From positions 4,307 through 68,306 of the forward strand of contig DATMEW010000045.1 of NCBI GenBank assembly GCA_035556495.1: DNA of 64,000 bases, read 5' to 3'. The notes under the pieces were generated by a model. The model saw nothing but the letters and a program-made list of their open reading frames with translations, was not told the origin of the DNA and made no database searches. Every line of letters starts with the position of its first letter. Position 1 is the first letter of the stretch. The position numbers and the translations under genes were made by a program. This document shows, in pieces, positions 7,759 through 15,907 of this stretch. The stretch comes from CANKHJ01 sp035556495. GTDB lineage: Bacteria; Pseudomonadota; Alphaproteobacteria; Rhizobiales; Xanthobacteraceae.

Positions 7759-8598
7759 TCAGCCGCCGCCGAACGGACCCGGAATTCCGGAACGGTTGGG
7801 AAGCGGCGCGCTCGCGGGCGGAGCCGCCTGCTGAACCGGCGCGGCCACGTGGCGCGGCCGTTTGGTCCGTGTGCGGGCCGTCCGGCGCGGGCTGGCCTGG
7901 GTGGCGATCATTTCGGGTCGCTCTCGCGGCAGCGGCAGGGCAGCCAGTTCTTCGTGCCCGAAGAGCGGCAATTCAGCCATCGTATCCACAGCGTCGATGA
8001 TGGCCGGTTCGGTGGCTGCTGGTTCAAGAGCTTCCGGCGACACGGCCGCGACGACCGCCGGCGGAGTTGCCAAAGCGGCCGGTTCCGGCTGCGTGGTCGC
8101 CTGGGGAGCGGCGGCCGGCTCATCGGCCGCTGCGTCGGGCGGCGTAATGGCGGTGGCGGCCATATCCGGAAGCAACTCCGGTTCGGGGGCGGCCGGCGGA
8201 GCCTCGCGCGCCGGCGCGGGCGCTGCGGCGGCTTCCGTGGGGAAGTCGCGGGCGGTCTGCTCGTCCGTCGGCGATAGGACTTCGAGACGCTCAAGCGCGA
8301 CGCGCGCGTCAATGGCCGCGACAGCCGCACCAATGGAGACATCGTTCAATGCGCTCAAGTCACGGTCCGGCGATTGCGGATCGGGAGCGCTGGCCGTGCC
8401 TGTCGCGAGGTCGGCCCGGGTGGCGACGCGCTCCATTTCCGACCGCAGATAAGTGAACCCGCCGCCGCGCGAAATGGCAGCGGGCGGTTCGGTCGAGCTG
8501 TAGCCGGAACGGACGACACCGCCGAGCGCGAAAGCGCCGATGATGATGGCCACGGTGGCCGCGGTGGACATGAGGATCGACCGGAGGCTGGGCAGCAT
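7759..8598 (-). CDS. Ala/Pro-rich single-pass membrane protein, function unknown
   Basis: Product of about 279 aa with one N-terminal membrane segment (MSTAATVAIIIGAFALGGVV, about residues 10-29), then a long extension dominated by Ala, Pro and Glu, a C-terminal basic patch (RRTARTRTKRPRH) and a Gly-rich end. The arrangement, one anchor plus a disordered periplasmic arm, resembles small envelope-associated proteins of Bradyrhizobiaceae but has no recognised domain. The start at 8598 (MLPSLRSILMST) places the helix near the N-terminus; the frame is open 22 codons further upstream. The neighbours give no functional hint. Confidence 0.65.
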   Translation of the reverse strand: MLPSLRSILMSTAATVAIIIGAFALGGVVRSGYSSTEPPAAISRGGGFTYLRSEMERVATRADLATGTASAPDPQSPDRDLSALNDVSIGAAVAAIDARVALERLEVLSPTDEQTARDFPTEAAAAPAPAREAPPAAPEPELLPDMAATAITPPDAAADEPAAAPQATTQPEPAALATPPAVVAAVSPEALEPAATEPAIIDAVDTMAELPLFGHEELAALPLPRERPEMIATQASPRRTARTRTKRPRHVAAPVQQAAPPASAPLPNRSGIPGPFGGG

Positions 8599-8848
8599 GA
8601 CGATGTCCGGGGCGGTTGCGGGCAGCGAATCGCCCGTGCATCGGCCCGATTCGGAGGGTGACACTTAACGTAGTCGGCATCCGCGCCAAATTGTTTATTG
8701 GCCGCCTGCCGTGACCATGTTGCGGCTGCCGCCGGCCGCTTGTGGGCAGGGACGGCGGCCCGGCCGGACATTGCGGGTGGCGGGCTGGCATTGTATGGCA
8801 GCGGAACCTCGCGGGGGCGAGCCAGCTTCCGTCCTGCTCCGGCGGCGA

Positions 8849-8924
8849 GGGCCCGTAGCTCAATGGTTAGAGCCGGCCGCTCATAACGGTCTGGTTGCAG
8901 GTTCGAGTCCTGCCGGGCCCACCA
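8849..8924 (+). tRNA. tRNA-Ile2 (anticodon CAU, lysidine-modified)
   Basis: A 76-base cloverleaf with encoded CCA: acceptor GGGCCCG/CGGGCCC, D-arm GCTC/GAGC, anticodon loop CTCATAA with stem GGCCG/CGGTC, and T-arm GCAGG/CCTGC around TTCGAGT. The CAT anticodon alone would allow Met, but the acceptor and anticodon arms match bacterial tRNA-Ile2 rather than elongator or initiator Met, so C34 should become lysidine (TilS) and read AUA. Confidence 0.9.
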
Positions 8925-9041
8925 GCACCTCATTTTGCATTTGCTTCTCCCTGCCTTTTTTGGGTTTGTCTCGGGAAGCCGTTTCAGCCCGAGTCCCTTT
9001 CAGTTGCTGTATTCATCCGGCTGATCATCCAGGAGGCGATA

Positions 9042-10130
9042 ATGGCGTGGCCCAACCAGAACATTCTGGATTTGCTCGGAGTCGAGCACCCGATCATCCA
9101 GGCGCCCATGGCCGGTCCGGTTTTCGGGGACATGGTGGTTGCTGTAGCGGAAGCCGGCGGTCTCGGCTCGCTGCCGTGCGCCACCATGGGCGCGGCGCAG
9201 ATCCGGCAGGAACTCACCGCCATCCGTCAGCAGATTTCCAAACCGATCAACGTCAATTTCTTCTGCCATAGACCGCCTGTCGCGGATGCAGAGGAAGAGT
9301 CACGCTGGCGGGCGGTCTTGCGGCCGTATTACGTCGAATATGGACTGGACCCGGACGCGCCGGTTCCGGCTTCGAACCGAACGCCGTTCGATGACGAGAT
9401 GTGCAGCCTGGTGGAGGAATTCCGGCCGGAGATCGTCAGCTTTCATTTCGGGCTGCCTGCTGATGATCTGCTGCGGCGCGTCAAGGCGACCGGCGCCAAG
9501 GTGCTGTCCTCCGCGACCACCGTGCGGGAGGCCCGCTGGCTTGAGGAACACGGCTGCGATGCCATCATTGCCCAGGGCTTCGAGGCCGGCGGCCATCGGG
9601 GCAACTTCCTGAGCGACGACATCAGCACGCAGGTCGGGACCTTCGCGCTGGTGCCGCAGGTTGTTGACGCGGTCGGGGTGCCGGTCATCGCGGCAGGCGG
9701 CATTGCGGACGCGCGCGGGATCGTGGCAGCTTTCGCTCTGGGCGCGGCGGCGGTTCAGATCGGCACGGCGTATCTGTTCACGCCGCAAGCCCGTCTCGCT
9801 CCGCTGCATCGCGCTGCGCTCCATGGCGCATCGGCCGATGAAACCGCGCTGACGAATATTTTCACCGGCCGCCCCGCGCGCGGCATTGTCAATCGGGTGA
9901 TGCGCGAGAAGGGCCCGATGACGAAAGATGCGCCCGCCTTTCCGCTTGCGGGCGGTGCGCTGGCCCCTTTACGCACGGCTGCCGAGCGTGCAGGTCACGA
10001 CGGATTCATGTCATTATGGGCGGGTCAGTCGGCGAATCTCTGTCAGGACATGCCTGCGGGTGCGCTCACCGGGAAACTGGCGGCTGAGGCACTTCAGATT
10101 CTCAAAGCTGTTTTTCCACACAGGAGCTGA
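9042..10130 (+). CDS. Nitronate monooxygenase
   Basis: FMN-dependent TIM-barrel enzyme (362 aa) of the 2-nitropropane dioxygenase / nitronate monooxygenase family, which oxidises toxic alkyl nitronates such as propionate 3-nitronate to aldehydes and nitrite. Landmarks: HPIIQAPMAG at the N-terminus, the EAGGHRG motif at residues 181-187, the phosphate-binding AAGGIADARG, and QIGTAYLFTPQA. The ATG at 9042 follows CAGGAGGCGATA. The GST gene begins five bases after the stop, so the two are probably one operon for detoxifying nitro- or electrophilic compounds. Some family members act instead as enoyl reductases; the exact substrate is not fixed by sequence. Confidence 0.88.
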   Translation: MAWPNQNILDLLGVEHPIIQAPMAGPVFGDMVVAVAEAGGLGSLPCATMGAAQIRQELTAIRQQISKPINVNFFCHRPPVADAEEESRWRAVLRPYYVEYGLDPDAPVPASNRTPFDDEMCSLVEEFRPEIVSFHFGLPADDLLRRVKATGAKVLSSATTVREARWLEEHGCDAIIAQGFEAGGHRGNFLSDDISTQVGTFALVPQVVDAVGVPVIAAGGIADARGIVAAFALGAAAVQIGTAYLFTPQARLAPLHRAALHGASADETALTNIFTGRPARGIVNRVMREKGPMTKDAPAFPLAGGALAPLRTAAERAGHDGFMSLWAGQSANLCQDMPAGALTGKLAAEALQILKAVFPHRS

Positions 10131-10135
10131 ATCTC

Positions 10136-10741
10136 ATGAAACTTTACTACGCTCCGGGGACCTGTGCGATGGCGCCGCATATCGTCGCCAACGAGGCGGA
10201 GATTCCCGTCGAGTTGATCAGGGTCGATCTCGCCAGCAAGAAGACCGAGAAGGGCGACGACTATTTCGCCGTCAACCCGCATGGCTATGTCCCGACGCTG
10301 ACGCTGGATGACGGACAGACGCTGACGGAGGCTTCGCTGCTCGTCCAGTATCTGGGCGATCTCAAGCCGGAGACGGGGCTCATTCCCGCTGCCGGTACGA
10401 TGGAGCGCTATCGCGTCCAGCAGGCGCTGGTGTTCATCTCCACCGAGCTTCACAAGTCCTTCACGCCCTTCTTCAAGCCGGGCACGCCCGAGGACACCAA
10501 AACCGCGAACCGCGCGCTGCTCGGCCGCAGGGTCGAGCAGGTCGACCGCCAGCTTGCGGACCGCACCTTCCTCACCGGCGAGACCTTCACGGTGGCGGAC
10601 GCCTATCTTTTCACGATCCTCAACTGGGCGAAATTCGCCAATCTCGATCTTTCCGGCTTCCCGAATGTCCAGCGCTTCATGGCGGCTGTCGCGGCCCGGC
10701 CGGCGGTTCAGAAAACACGGCAGGAACAGGGGCTGGCCTGA
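10136..10741 (+). CDS. Glutathione S-transferase
   Basis: Cytosolic GST (201 aa) of the bacterial beta-like class. The thioredoxin-fold half starts MKLYYAPGTCAMAPHIV, where the Cys near residue 10 matches the catalytic Cys of beta GSTs, and includes NPHGYVPTLTLDDGQTLTEA, with the cis-Pro and the glutathione-contacting acidic/Ser/Thr segment. The all-helical half ends with TFLTGETFTVADAYLFTI, the conserved N-capping box region. Five bases after the nitronate monooxygenase stop, it likely shares a transcript and conjugates or carries electrophiles arising from the same chemistry. Confidence 0.88.
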   Translation: MKLYYAPGTCAMAPHIVANEAEIPVELIRVDLASKKTEKGDDYFAVNPHGYVPTLTLDDGQTLTEASLLVQYLGDLKPETGLIPAAGTMERYRVQQALVFISTELHKSFTPFFKPGTPEDTKTANRALLGRRVEQVDRQLADRTFLTGETFTVADAYLFTILNWAKFANLDLSGFPNVQRFMAAVAARPAVQKTRQEQGLA

Positions 10742-10961
10742 TCGCCTGCAACGGGCATTTCTGATGCAGGACAGGGCGGCGTCATCCGGACGCCGCCCGT
10801 GGTTTGCGTGCCGGCGCGCCCGCGGTCCCAGATCTGCCGCATGTTGTGCTGCGGTTCACTTCTGCACGGGCAGAAGGCCAGCCGTTTGCCACATTTTGTC
10901 GTCGCCGATGCAAAGGCGACTTGAAACGCGGGACGTTGGCCGCTATGCCAAAAGCCGCGCT

Positions 10962-11037
10962 GCTCCCTTCGTCTAGCGGTCTAGGACGTCGCCCTCTCAC
11001 GGCGAAAACAGGGGTTCGAGTCCCCTAGGGAGCGCCA
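10962..11037 (+). tRNA. tRNA-Glu (anticodon CUC)
   Basis: A 76-base cloverleaf with encoded CCA: acceptor GCTCCCT/AGGGAGC, anticodon stem TCGCC/GGCGA around loop CTCTCAC (anticodon CTC), T-arm AGGGG/CCCCT with loop TTCGAGT. It reads GAG codons, the dominant Glu codon in this GC-rich genome. Confidence 0.93.
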
Positions 11038-11341
11038 ATTTCCTTAAGTCAGATCGTTATCCGGTTTTGCGACGCGCAGGGTGCCATTTGTACCCATGGC
11101 CGTCCGCAGCGCCGGCGCGGCGCGTGCTCGCGGGAGCGACTGGCAAGAGCGATTGGCAATATCCAGCACTGGCCCGCCGGGAAGGATCAGCCGTCCGGTC
11201 GTTGTCACATTTCGGTAAGGGGTCCGGACCCAAGTTGCCATCGGACCCAGGCTCTCCTGCGGTGACGTCTGGTTGCGCCGGCGGCGACGCTGGAGGCGGG
11301 CTCGATCGTTCAGACTGACTGAAGCCGACATCGGTTGTTAA
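11038..11341. other. Intergenic stretch after tRNA-Glu
   Basis: No gene is seen. It contains a 12-bp perfect palindrome, GGGTCCGGACCC, at 11220-11231, of unknown role, and no clear promoter for the following membrane protein. No integrase or duplicated tRNA end was seen, so nothing suggests that the tRNA was used as an attachment site. Confidence 0.5.
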
Positions 11342-11773
11342 ATGAAAATATTCCTTTTCCGCTTTTTCCCCTCCAACCTTGAGCAATCTTTCGAGAACAC
11401 GAAGAAGCTTTCGGATTATCTGGGGGCGCTCACCAGAATGGTATTCATGGTGCCTTTGACCATGTTGGCCCTGGTATGGATCGCGACCGTCGAGCCCAGC
11501 GTCAGCCCGGAATACGTCAGCCTCATTCTCGTTACGCTTTATTTCGGCGTGCTGACCGCCTCGGTTTTCTTGTCGTTCTCCTGGCTCACGGCGGGCTATG
11601 TTCACGCTCTGATGTTTGGGCCACGGTGGCCCTCCTGGGCGACGATGGTGATTACTCCGCTGATCGCCGGCATACTCCTCAGCGCTCTCGGGATCGTTAT
11701 CTATGAGATTTCGGAAAATTCGGTTCTGCTCAAAGATGCGGTGAAACTGGGGGAAAAATTCAATCCGGACTGA
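11342..11773 (+). CDS. Small integral membrane protein, function unknown
   Basis: Product of 143 aa with three clear hydrophobic helices (about residues 33-50, 57-80 and 100-122), a basic/aromatic N-terminus (MKIFLFRFFPSNLEQSF) and a hydrophilic C-terminal tail. I do not recognise a family. The ATG lacks a good Shine-Dalgarno, but codon use and the regular helix pattern favour a real gene. It lies alone between tRNA-Glu and a minus-strand gene. Confidence 0.6.
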   Translation: MKIFLFRFFPSNLEQSFENTKKLSDYLGALTRMVFMVPLTMLALVWIATVEPSVSPEYVSLILVTLYFGVLTASVFLSFSWLTAGYVHALMFGPRWPSWATMVITPLIAGILLSALGIVIYEISENSVLLKDAVKLGEKFNPD

Positions 11774-12039
11774 GCAGGATGGAAGGCGGGCCGGTTCGGC
11801 CGCATGCTGTCCTTGCGTCTTCGGGCGGCCGCCCGTCGCGCGGCAATGCGCAGCTCATACCGGCACTTCCGGCGCGGCATCAGCAAAGCTAGGAAACATC
11901 CTGTTCCGGTATCTTCGGGAATGCATCGGCAGAGCCGGCTGCGCGCGTGCCCGGAATTTTCGCATGTCCGGAAGATCGACGCGGACCTGCATTGCGGCAG
12001 GCGTGAGCGGGCGGGAGCGCCGGCTCCCGCCCTCTTGTG

Positions 12040-12258
12040 TCAGATGCCGAGTTTCTTGAGCTGGCCCGCCAGTTCCTGCGCCTGTGCCAGAGGCAGCTTG
12101 AGCGTCTGGGTCGCTCCGCCGATGGTGACCTGAACGGCGACAATTCCGGCGCCGTCCAGCGGGCCACCGCGGAACTGCGAGCCGACGACTTTGTCCACGG
12201 CGATTTCCTCGATGGAGGGGTCCCAGGCGCCGGTGGTTGCCGCGCTTGCTTCGGCCAT
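12040..12258 (-). CDS. Small hypothetical protein (72 aa)
   Basis: Soluble product of 72 aa (MAEASAATTGAWDPSIEEIA...). The central part, VGSQFRGGPLDGAGIVAVQVTIGG, looks like two beta strands and the C-terminus (LAQAQELAGQLKKLGI) an amphipathic helix. The ATG at 12258 follows GAGGATCTGACA; an in-frame extension to 12345 is possible but unlike coding sequence. No family is recognised. Confidence 0.6.
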   Translation of the reverse strand: MAEASAATTGAWDPSIEEIAVDKVVGSQFRGGPLDGAGIVAVQVTIGGATQTLKLPLAQAQELAGQLKKLGI

Positions 12259-12685
12259 TGTCAGATCCTCATAAGGTTGAAGGTATGCGGCGGAGATAGC
12301 AAGAAAGCGCGGTGCGGTAAACGCAGCCGCCAGTCGGCTATGCAAGGTGCTGGCGACGCATCACCAGCAGCGGAACGCAGCGGACGGCGGCGCCACCGGC
12401 GGCCGTCAAACCTTTGCCGCTTCGTCGCGATGAGCCACGCCGGCCGGGCTCCGCGTATGCCACGGCAGGCGGCCGGGTCGGTCGGCTGTCATCGCCGCCG
12501 CTGTCGGGCGCGGGATTTACGAAATCGAGGATGCAGCGGAGATGCGCCGGCGCTGAAGATTGCGGGAACCGTCACGCCGTCCGTCTCCGAAGGCGACGGC
12601 GTCGGAGCCTGCTCGCTGGTCCGGCGGGCCGGCCGCATCATTGCGCCTGCAAGCCGCAGCGCCGGTTGAAGCTGCCACGAACGAA
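12259..12685. other. Intergenic stretch without a convincing gene
   Basis: Some 430 bases between the start of the 72-aa protein gene and the terminator of the cold-shock gene. Open frames on the plus strand are long only because the DNA is GC-rich; their products are Arg/Ala/Gly-rich without a fold pattern. I see no RNA gene or repeat here. Confidence 0.45.
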
Positions 12686-12707
12686 AACGGGCCCCGAAGG
12701 GCCCGTT
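12686..12707 (-). terminator. Rho-independent terminator of the cold-shock gene
   Basis: Perfect 9-bp stem AACGGGCCC / GGGCCCGTT with a CGAA tetraloop. In the minus direction it is followed by TTTTCGTT, as expected of an intrinsic terminator just after the stop of the cold-shock gene. Confidence 0.8.
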
Positions 12708-12730
12708 CCGTTCAATCGATCCGGCTCATC

Positions 12731-13375
12731 TCAAAATTGCTGGACCTTGAGGTTGCTCGCGGAGGATTTGCCGCGGCTGACGGTGACGTCGAACTCCAGC
12801 AGTTGGCCTTCGCTGAGGCCGTTCAGGCCGGCGCGCTCGACCGCTGAGATATGGACGAAGACGTCCTTGCTGCCATCCTCGGGGGCGATGAAGCCGAAGC
12901 CCTTCACCATGTCGAACCACTTCACCCGGCCGACCTGGCGCACCGCTTCGACCGTGACATTGTCGTTGCGGAAATCGCCGCGGGAGTCGTTGTTGCGGGC
13001 GAAGGAGCGCGGCTGCTCGGGCGTTGCCGTGCTGGTGTCGACATCGATCACGCGGGTGACCTGCTGGCCCTTCTGGCCGGGGCCGACCTGGACGGTCAGC
13101 GTGGTGCCCGGATCGAGGGTGGAGACGCCGGCGGCTTCGAGAACCCGCACATGAAGAAACACGTCGCCGGAGCCGTCGCTCAGCGCCACGAAGCCGAAGC
13201 CCTTCTCGCCGTTGAACCACTTCACAGTGGCGGTCTGCTCCGGACCGGACGGGGCCTCGGCGGCAGCCCGGGGCGGTCCGCTCGGCCGCCTGAACGAAGG
13301 CATCGGCATGCCCCGATCGTCATCCTCGACATCATACCGGCGGCTGCCTCGATCGAAATTCTTGCCTCGTCCCAT
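12731..13375 (-). CDS. Cold-shock protein with two CSD domains
   Basis: Nucleic-acid-binding protein of 214 aa with two cold-shock domains, typical of the double-CSD Csp proteins of Rhizobiales. A charged N-terminal tail (MGRGKNFDRGSRRYDVEDDD) leads to the first CSD at about residues 47-110 (VKWFNGEKGFGFVAL, DVFLHV) and the second at about 145-212 (VKWFDMVKGFGFIAPEDG, DVFVHI). The RNP1/RNP2 aromatics are intact in both, so it should bind single-stranded DNA/RNA and act as an RNA chaperone. The start is uncertain: ATG 13375 is preferred, but an upstream ATG at 13414 (MTKWNIELLTDQ) is in frame and neither has a strong Shine-Dalgarno. An intrinsic terminator follows the stop. Confidence 0.9.
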   Translation of the reverse strand: MGRGKNFDRGSRRYDVEDDDRGMPMPSFRRPSGPPRAAAEAPSGPEQTATVKWFNGEKGFGFVALSDGSGDVFLHVRVLEAAGVSTLDPGTTLTVQVGPGQKGQQVTRVIDVDTSTATPEQPRSFARNNDSRGDFRNDNVTVEAVRQVGRVKWFDMVKGFGFIAPEDGSKDVFVHISAVERAGLNGLSEGQLLEFDVTVSRGKSSASNLKVQQF

Positions 13376-13540
13376 CGTCTGATCCGTTAAGAGTTCAATG
13401 TTCCATTTTGTCATGACTTTCGGACAAGCACCAGCGCCGGTTGTAGCGCGCCGGACAGGCCTCCCGCGAAAATCGTAGCATAGCATAGCAAACAACCGGC
13501 CGGCCGACGAGCCCGAAAACGCCGGCTGGGCGCGGTGGAA

Positions 13541-14314
13541 TCACCGGCCCCGGAACACGGGCTGGCGTTTCTCCAGAAAGGCGCGGCGGCCTTCCGCGAG
13601 ATCCTCGCTGCGGGCGCAGATGGCCGCCAGTTCCTCGCAGCGTGCGAGGTCGCGGGCGGCGGGGCCCTTGGCGATTTCGGAGATGATGCCCTTGTTCGCA
13701 TGAACCGAGAGCGGCGCGTTTCCGGCGATGCCGCCGGCATAATCCCGCGTGAAGGCTTCGAGTTCGGCCGCAGCGACAAGCCGGTTGGCAAGGCCGATCC
13801 GCAACGCTTCGGCGGCGTTGTAGCGCCGCGCGGTGAAAAGAATTTCCTTCGTCGCTGGCACCCCGACGGTCTCCACCACCCATTCCACGAACTGCGGCCG
13901 ATAGGCGATGCCGAGCCGGCCGGCGGGAATGGCGAAAACGGCGTCGTCTGCCACGATCCGCAGGTCGCAGGCGCAGGCCAGAGCCACGCCGCCGCCCATG
14001 CAATAGCCATGGATCATGGCAACCACGGGCTTCCGGCAGGCGCGCACCCCTTCATAGAACGCCAGCCCCGGCCGCTGGCGGGGGTCCGTGTTCTCCGGCG
14101 GCTTTTCCTGCTCGCCGATGTCCGCTCCGGAGACCCATGCCTTGCCGTTGCCTTTCAGCACGATCACGCGCACGTCCGGATCGGCCTCGAAGCGGTCGAT
14201 GATGTCCGCGCCGGCCTGGGCCATTTCGAGGGAGATGGCGTTGCGGCGTTCCGGGTGGTTGAACGTCAGCCAGCCGATTCCGTCGGCGACCTCGGCCAGC
14301 ATTCTGTCGGTCAT
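13541..14314 (-). CDS. Enoyl-CoA hydratase/isomerase family protein
   Basis: Crotonase-fold enzyme of 257 aa. The oxyanion-hole segments are visible: KAWVSGADIGEQ near residue 60, and IHGYCMGGGVALACACDLRI near residues 100-120. The position that carries the first catalytic Glu in hydratases is occupied by the GRLGIAYRPQ region without a clear Glu pair, so the reaction could be hydration, isomerisation or thioester chemistry other than crotonyl-CoA hydration. It starts 16 bases after the CaiB-like CoA-transferase stop on the same strand; together they probably activate an acid as its CoA ester and transform it. Confidence 0.85.
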   Translation of the reverse strand: MTDRMLAEVADGIGWLTFNHPERRNAISLEMAQAGADIIDRFEADPDVRVIVLKGNGKAWVSGADIGEQEKPPENTDPRQRPGLAFYEGVRACRKPVVAMIHGYCMGGGVALACACDLRIVADDAVFAIPAGRLGIAYRPQFVEWVVETVGVPATKEILFTARRYNAAEALRIGLANRLVAAAELEAFTRDYAGGIAGNAPLSVHANKGIISEIAKGPAARDLARCEELAAICARSEDLAEGRRAFLEKRQPVFRGR

Positions 14315-14330
14315 GTGAGCGATCTCCGGA

Positions 14331-15536
14331 TCAGATGACGCCTTGTCCGCGCAGGGCGGCGATCTCGGCCGCGCTGTAGCCGAGCCCGGCGAGGATTTCG
14401 TCGGAATGCTCGCCGGCCTCGGGTGCGGCGGCGACCAGTTGCGAATCCGTCCGCGACAGATGAACCGGCTGGCCGACGATCGAGAGCGTTCCCAGCGCCT
14501 TCGAGGGGACATTCTGCACGATGCCGGAATGAGCCACTTGCGGATCGGCGAAGGTCTGGTCGATGCTGTTGATGGGGCCGGCGGGCACGCCATGCTTGTT
14601 CAGCCGTTCGATCAGCGCCGCCGAATCTTCCTTCGTCGTCAGTTCCTCGATGATGGCGTTGAGCCTGTCGCGGTTGGTCCGGCGCGCCTTGGGGGTCGCG
14701 AAGTCCGGGTCGTCCCGGAGGTGTTCCAACTCCATGGCGGCGCAGAAGCGCGGCCACAGGAAGGGCGGCGGGGCGATATTGATATGGCCGTCGCGGGTGC
14801 GGTAGCAGCCGGTCGGCACGCCGGAAGGATGGTCGTTGCCGACCTGTCCGGGCACGTCGCCGTTCATGGTCCAGCGCGCGCCCTGAAAATCCAGCATGAA
14901 GATTTGGGCTTCGAGCAGGTTGGTCTTAACCCACTGTCCCTCGCCGGAAACCTCCCGTTCCAACAGGGCGGTCAATGCGCCGATGGCGGCGAACAGCCCC
15001 GAGCTGAGATCGGCGATGGGGATGCCGACGCGCATCGGGCCGCGTCCCGGCTCTCCGGTGATGCTCATGAGGCCGCCGACACCCTGGGCGATCTGATCGA
15101 CGCCGGGCCGGTCCCGATAGGGACCATCTTCGCCGAAGCCGGAAATGCTGACATAGACCAGACGCGGATTGATGGTCCGCAGGGTCTCGTAGTCGATCCC
15201 CAGCCGGCTCTTCACGTCCGGCCGGTAGTTCTCCACCAGCACGTCGGCGGTTTCGACCAGCTTCTTGAGGATCGCGATTCCCTCGGGCGTCTTCAGGTTC
15301 AGCGTGATGCTGCGCTTGTTGCGGTGCAGGTTCTGGAAGTCGGGATCATGGCGTCCGGAGAAATCATTGTCGTCGCCCGGCATTTCCACCTTGATGACGT
15401 CCGCGCCCCAATCTGCGAACTGCCGCACGCAGGTCGGCCCCGCCCGCACGCGGGTGAGATCGACGACCTTGAATCGTTTGAGCGCCTGCGAACCCGCCGG
15501 GCTGGTGGGATCCGGATTGCGGGGCTGCGGGGCCAT
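14331..15536 (-). CDS. CaiB/BaiF family (class III) CoA-transferase
   Basis: Family III CoA-transferase of 401 aa, moving CoA between carboxylic acids through an aspartyl-CoA mixed anhydride. It opens LKRFKVVDLTRVRAGPTCVRQFADWGADVIKVE in overlapping pieces typical of the family, then has LNLKTPEGIAILKKL and ENYRPDVKSRLGIDYE. The catalytic Asp is expected in the PGVDQIAQG segment. The ATG at 15536 follows GGGAGGAAAC, an excellent Shine-Dalgarno; frames extending upstream are dismissed. It is first in a two-gene unit with the enoyl-CoA hydratase-like gene. Donor and acceptor acids are unknown. Confidence 0.9.
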   Translation of the reverse strand: MAPQPRNPDPTSPAGSQALKRFKVVDLTRVRAGPTCVRQFADWGADVIKVEMPGDDNDFSGRHDPDFQNLHRNKRSITLNLKTPEGIAILKKLVETADVLVENYRPDVKSRLGIDYETLRTINPRLVYVSISGFGEDGPYRDRPGVDQIAQGVGGLMSITGEPGRGPMRVGIPIADLSSGLFAAIGALTALLEREVSGEGQWVKTNLLEAQIFMLDFQGARWTMNGDVPGQVGNDHPSGVPTGCYRTRDGHINIAPPPFLWPRFCAAMELEHLRDDPDFATPKARRTNRDRLNAIIEELTTKEDSAALIERLNKHGVPAGPINSIDQTFADPQVAHSGIVQNVPSKALGTLSIVGQPVHLSRTDSQLVAAAPEAGEHSDEILAGLGYSAAEIAALRGQGVI

Positions 15537-15907
15537 GTTTCCTCCCTGGGGTGCGACGGATGGCGCAACTCGGCTTCTGATAGGTGCAAATCCGCGGCAA
15601 GACAAACCGGCCACGGGATTCTCCGGCCGGACGGGCGGGCCGTCGATCCGGCCGCAGGCGATCCGCTGTTTTCCGGCCGGTCCCGCGCGATGGCGCCTCT
15701 CCCGGTCCGCAGGGCAGGCGCGGGAATAGTGCGACATTTTGTTCACCCGCCGTTCAGACAAGAAGTGTTCCAACCCACGTCGGCTGGGCGAGGCAGAGCG
15801 AGAAGCGACGTGGTGCAGGAGTGCGCCATCTGAATTTCTTGCGTACGCGGCCTGTCCCGGCTTTCCGGCGACGAGCGTCGCATCGATTCAGTTTTCTGAG
15901 GATATCC
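15537..15907. other. Divergent intergenic region between the CoA-transferase and the oxidase-methyltransferase fusion
   Basis: This 371-base region must hold promoters for two divergent units. I see no convincing -35/-10 pair. The plus-strand gene start at 15908 is preceded by TGAGGATATCC, a reasonable ribosome-binding site. Confidence 0.4.

Noticed and set aside
8849..8924. tRNA-Met from its CAT anticodon
   Set aside because: Acceptor and anticodon arms match the tRNA-Ile2 type that is modified to lysidine.
12414..13154. Large plus-strand frame across the cold-shock gene
   Set aside because: Antisense to two intact cold-shock domains and to a terminator.
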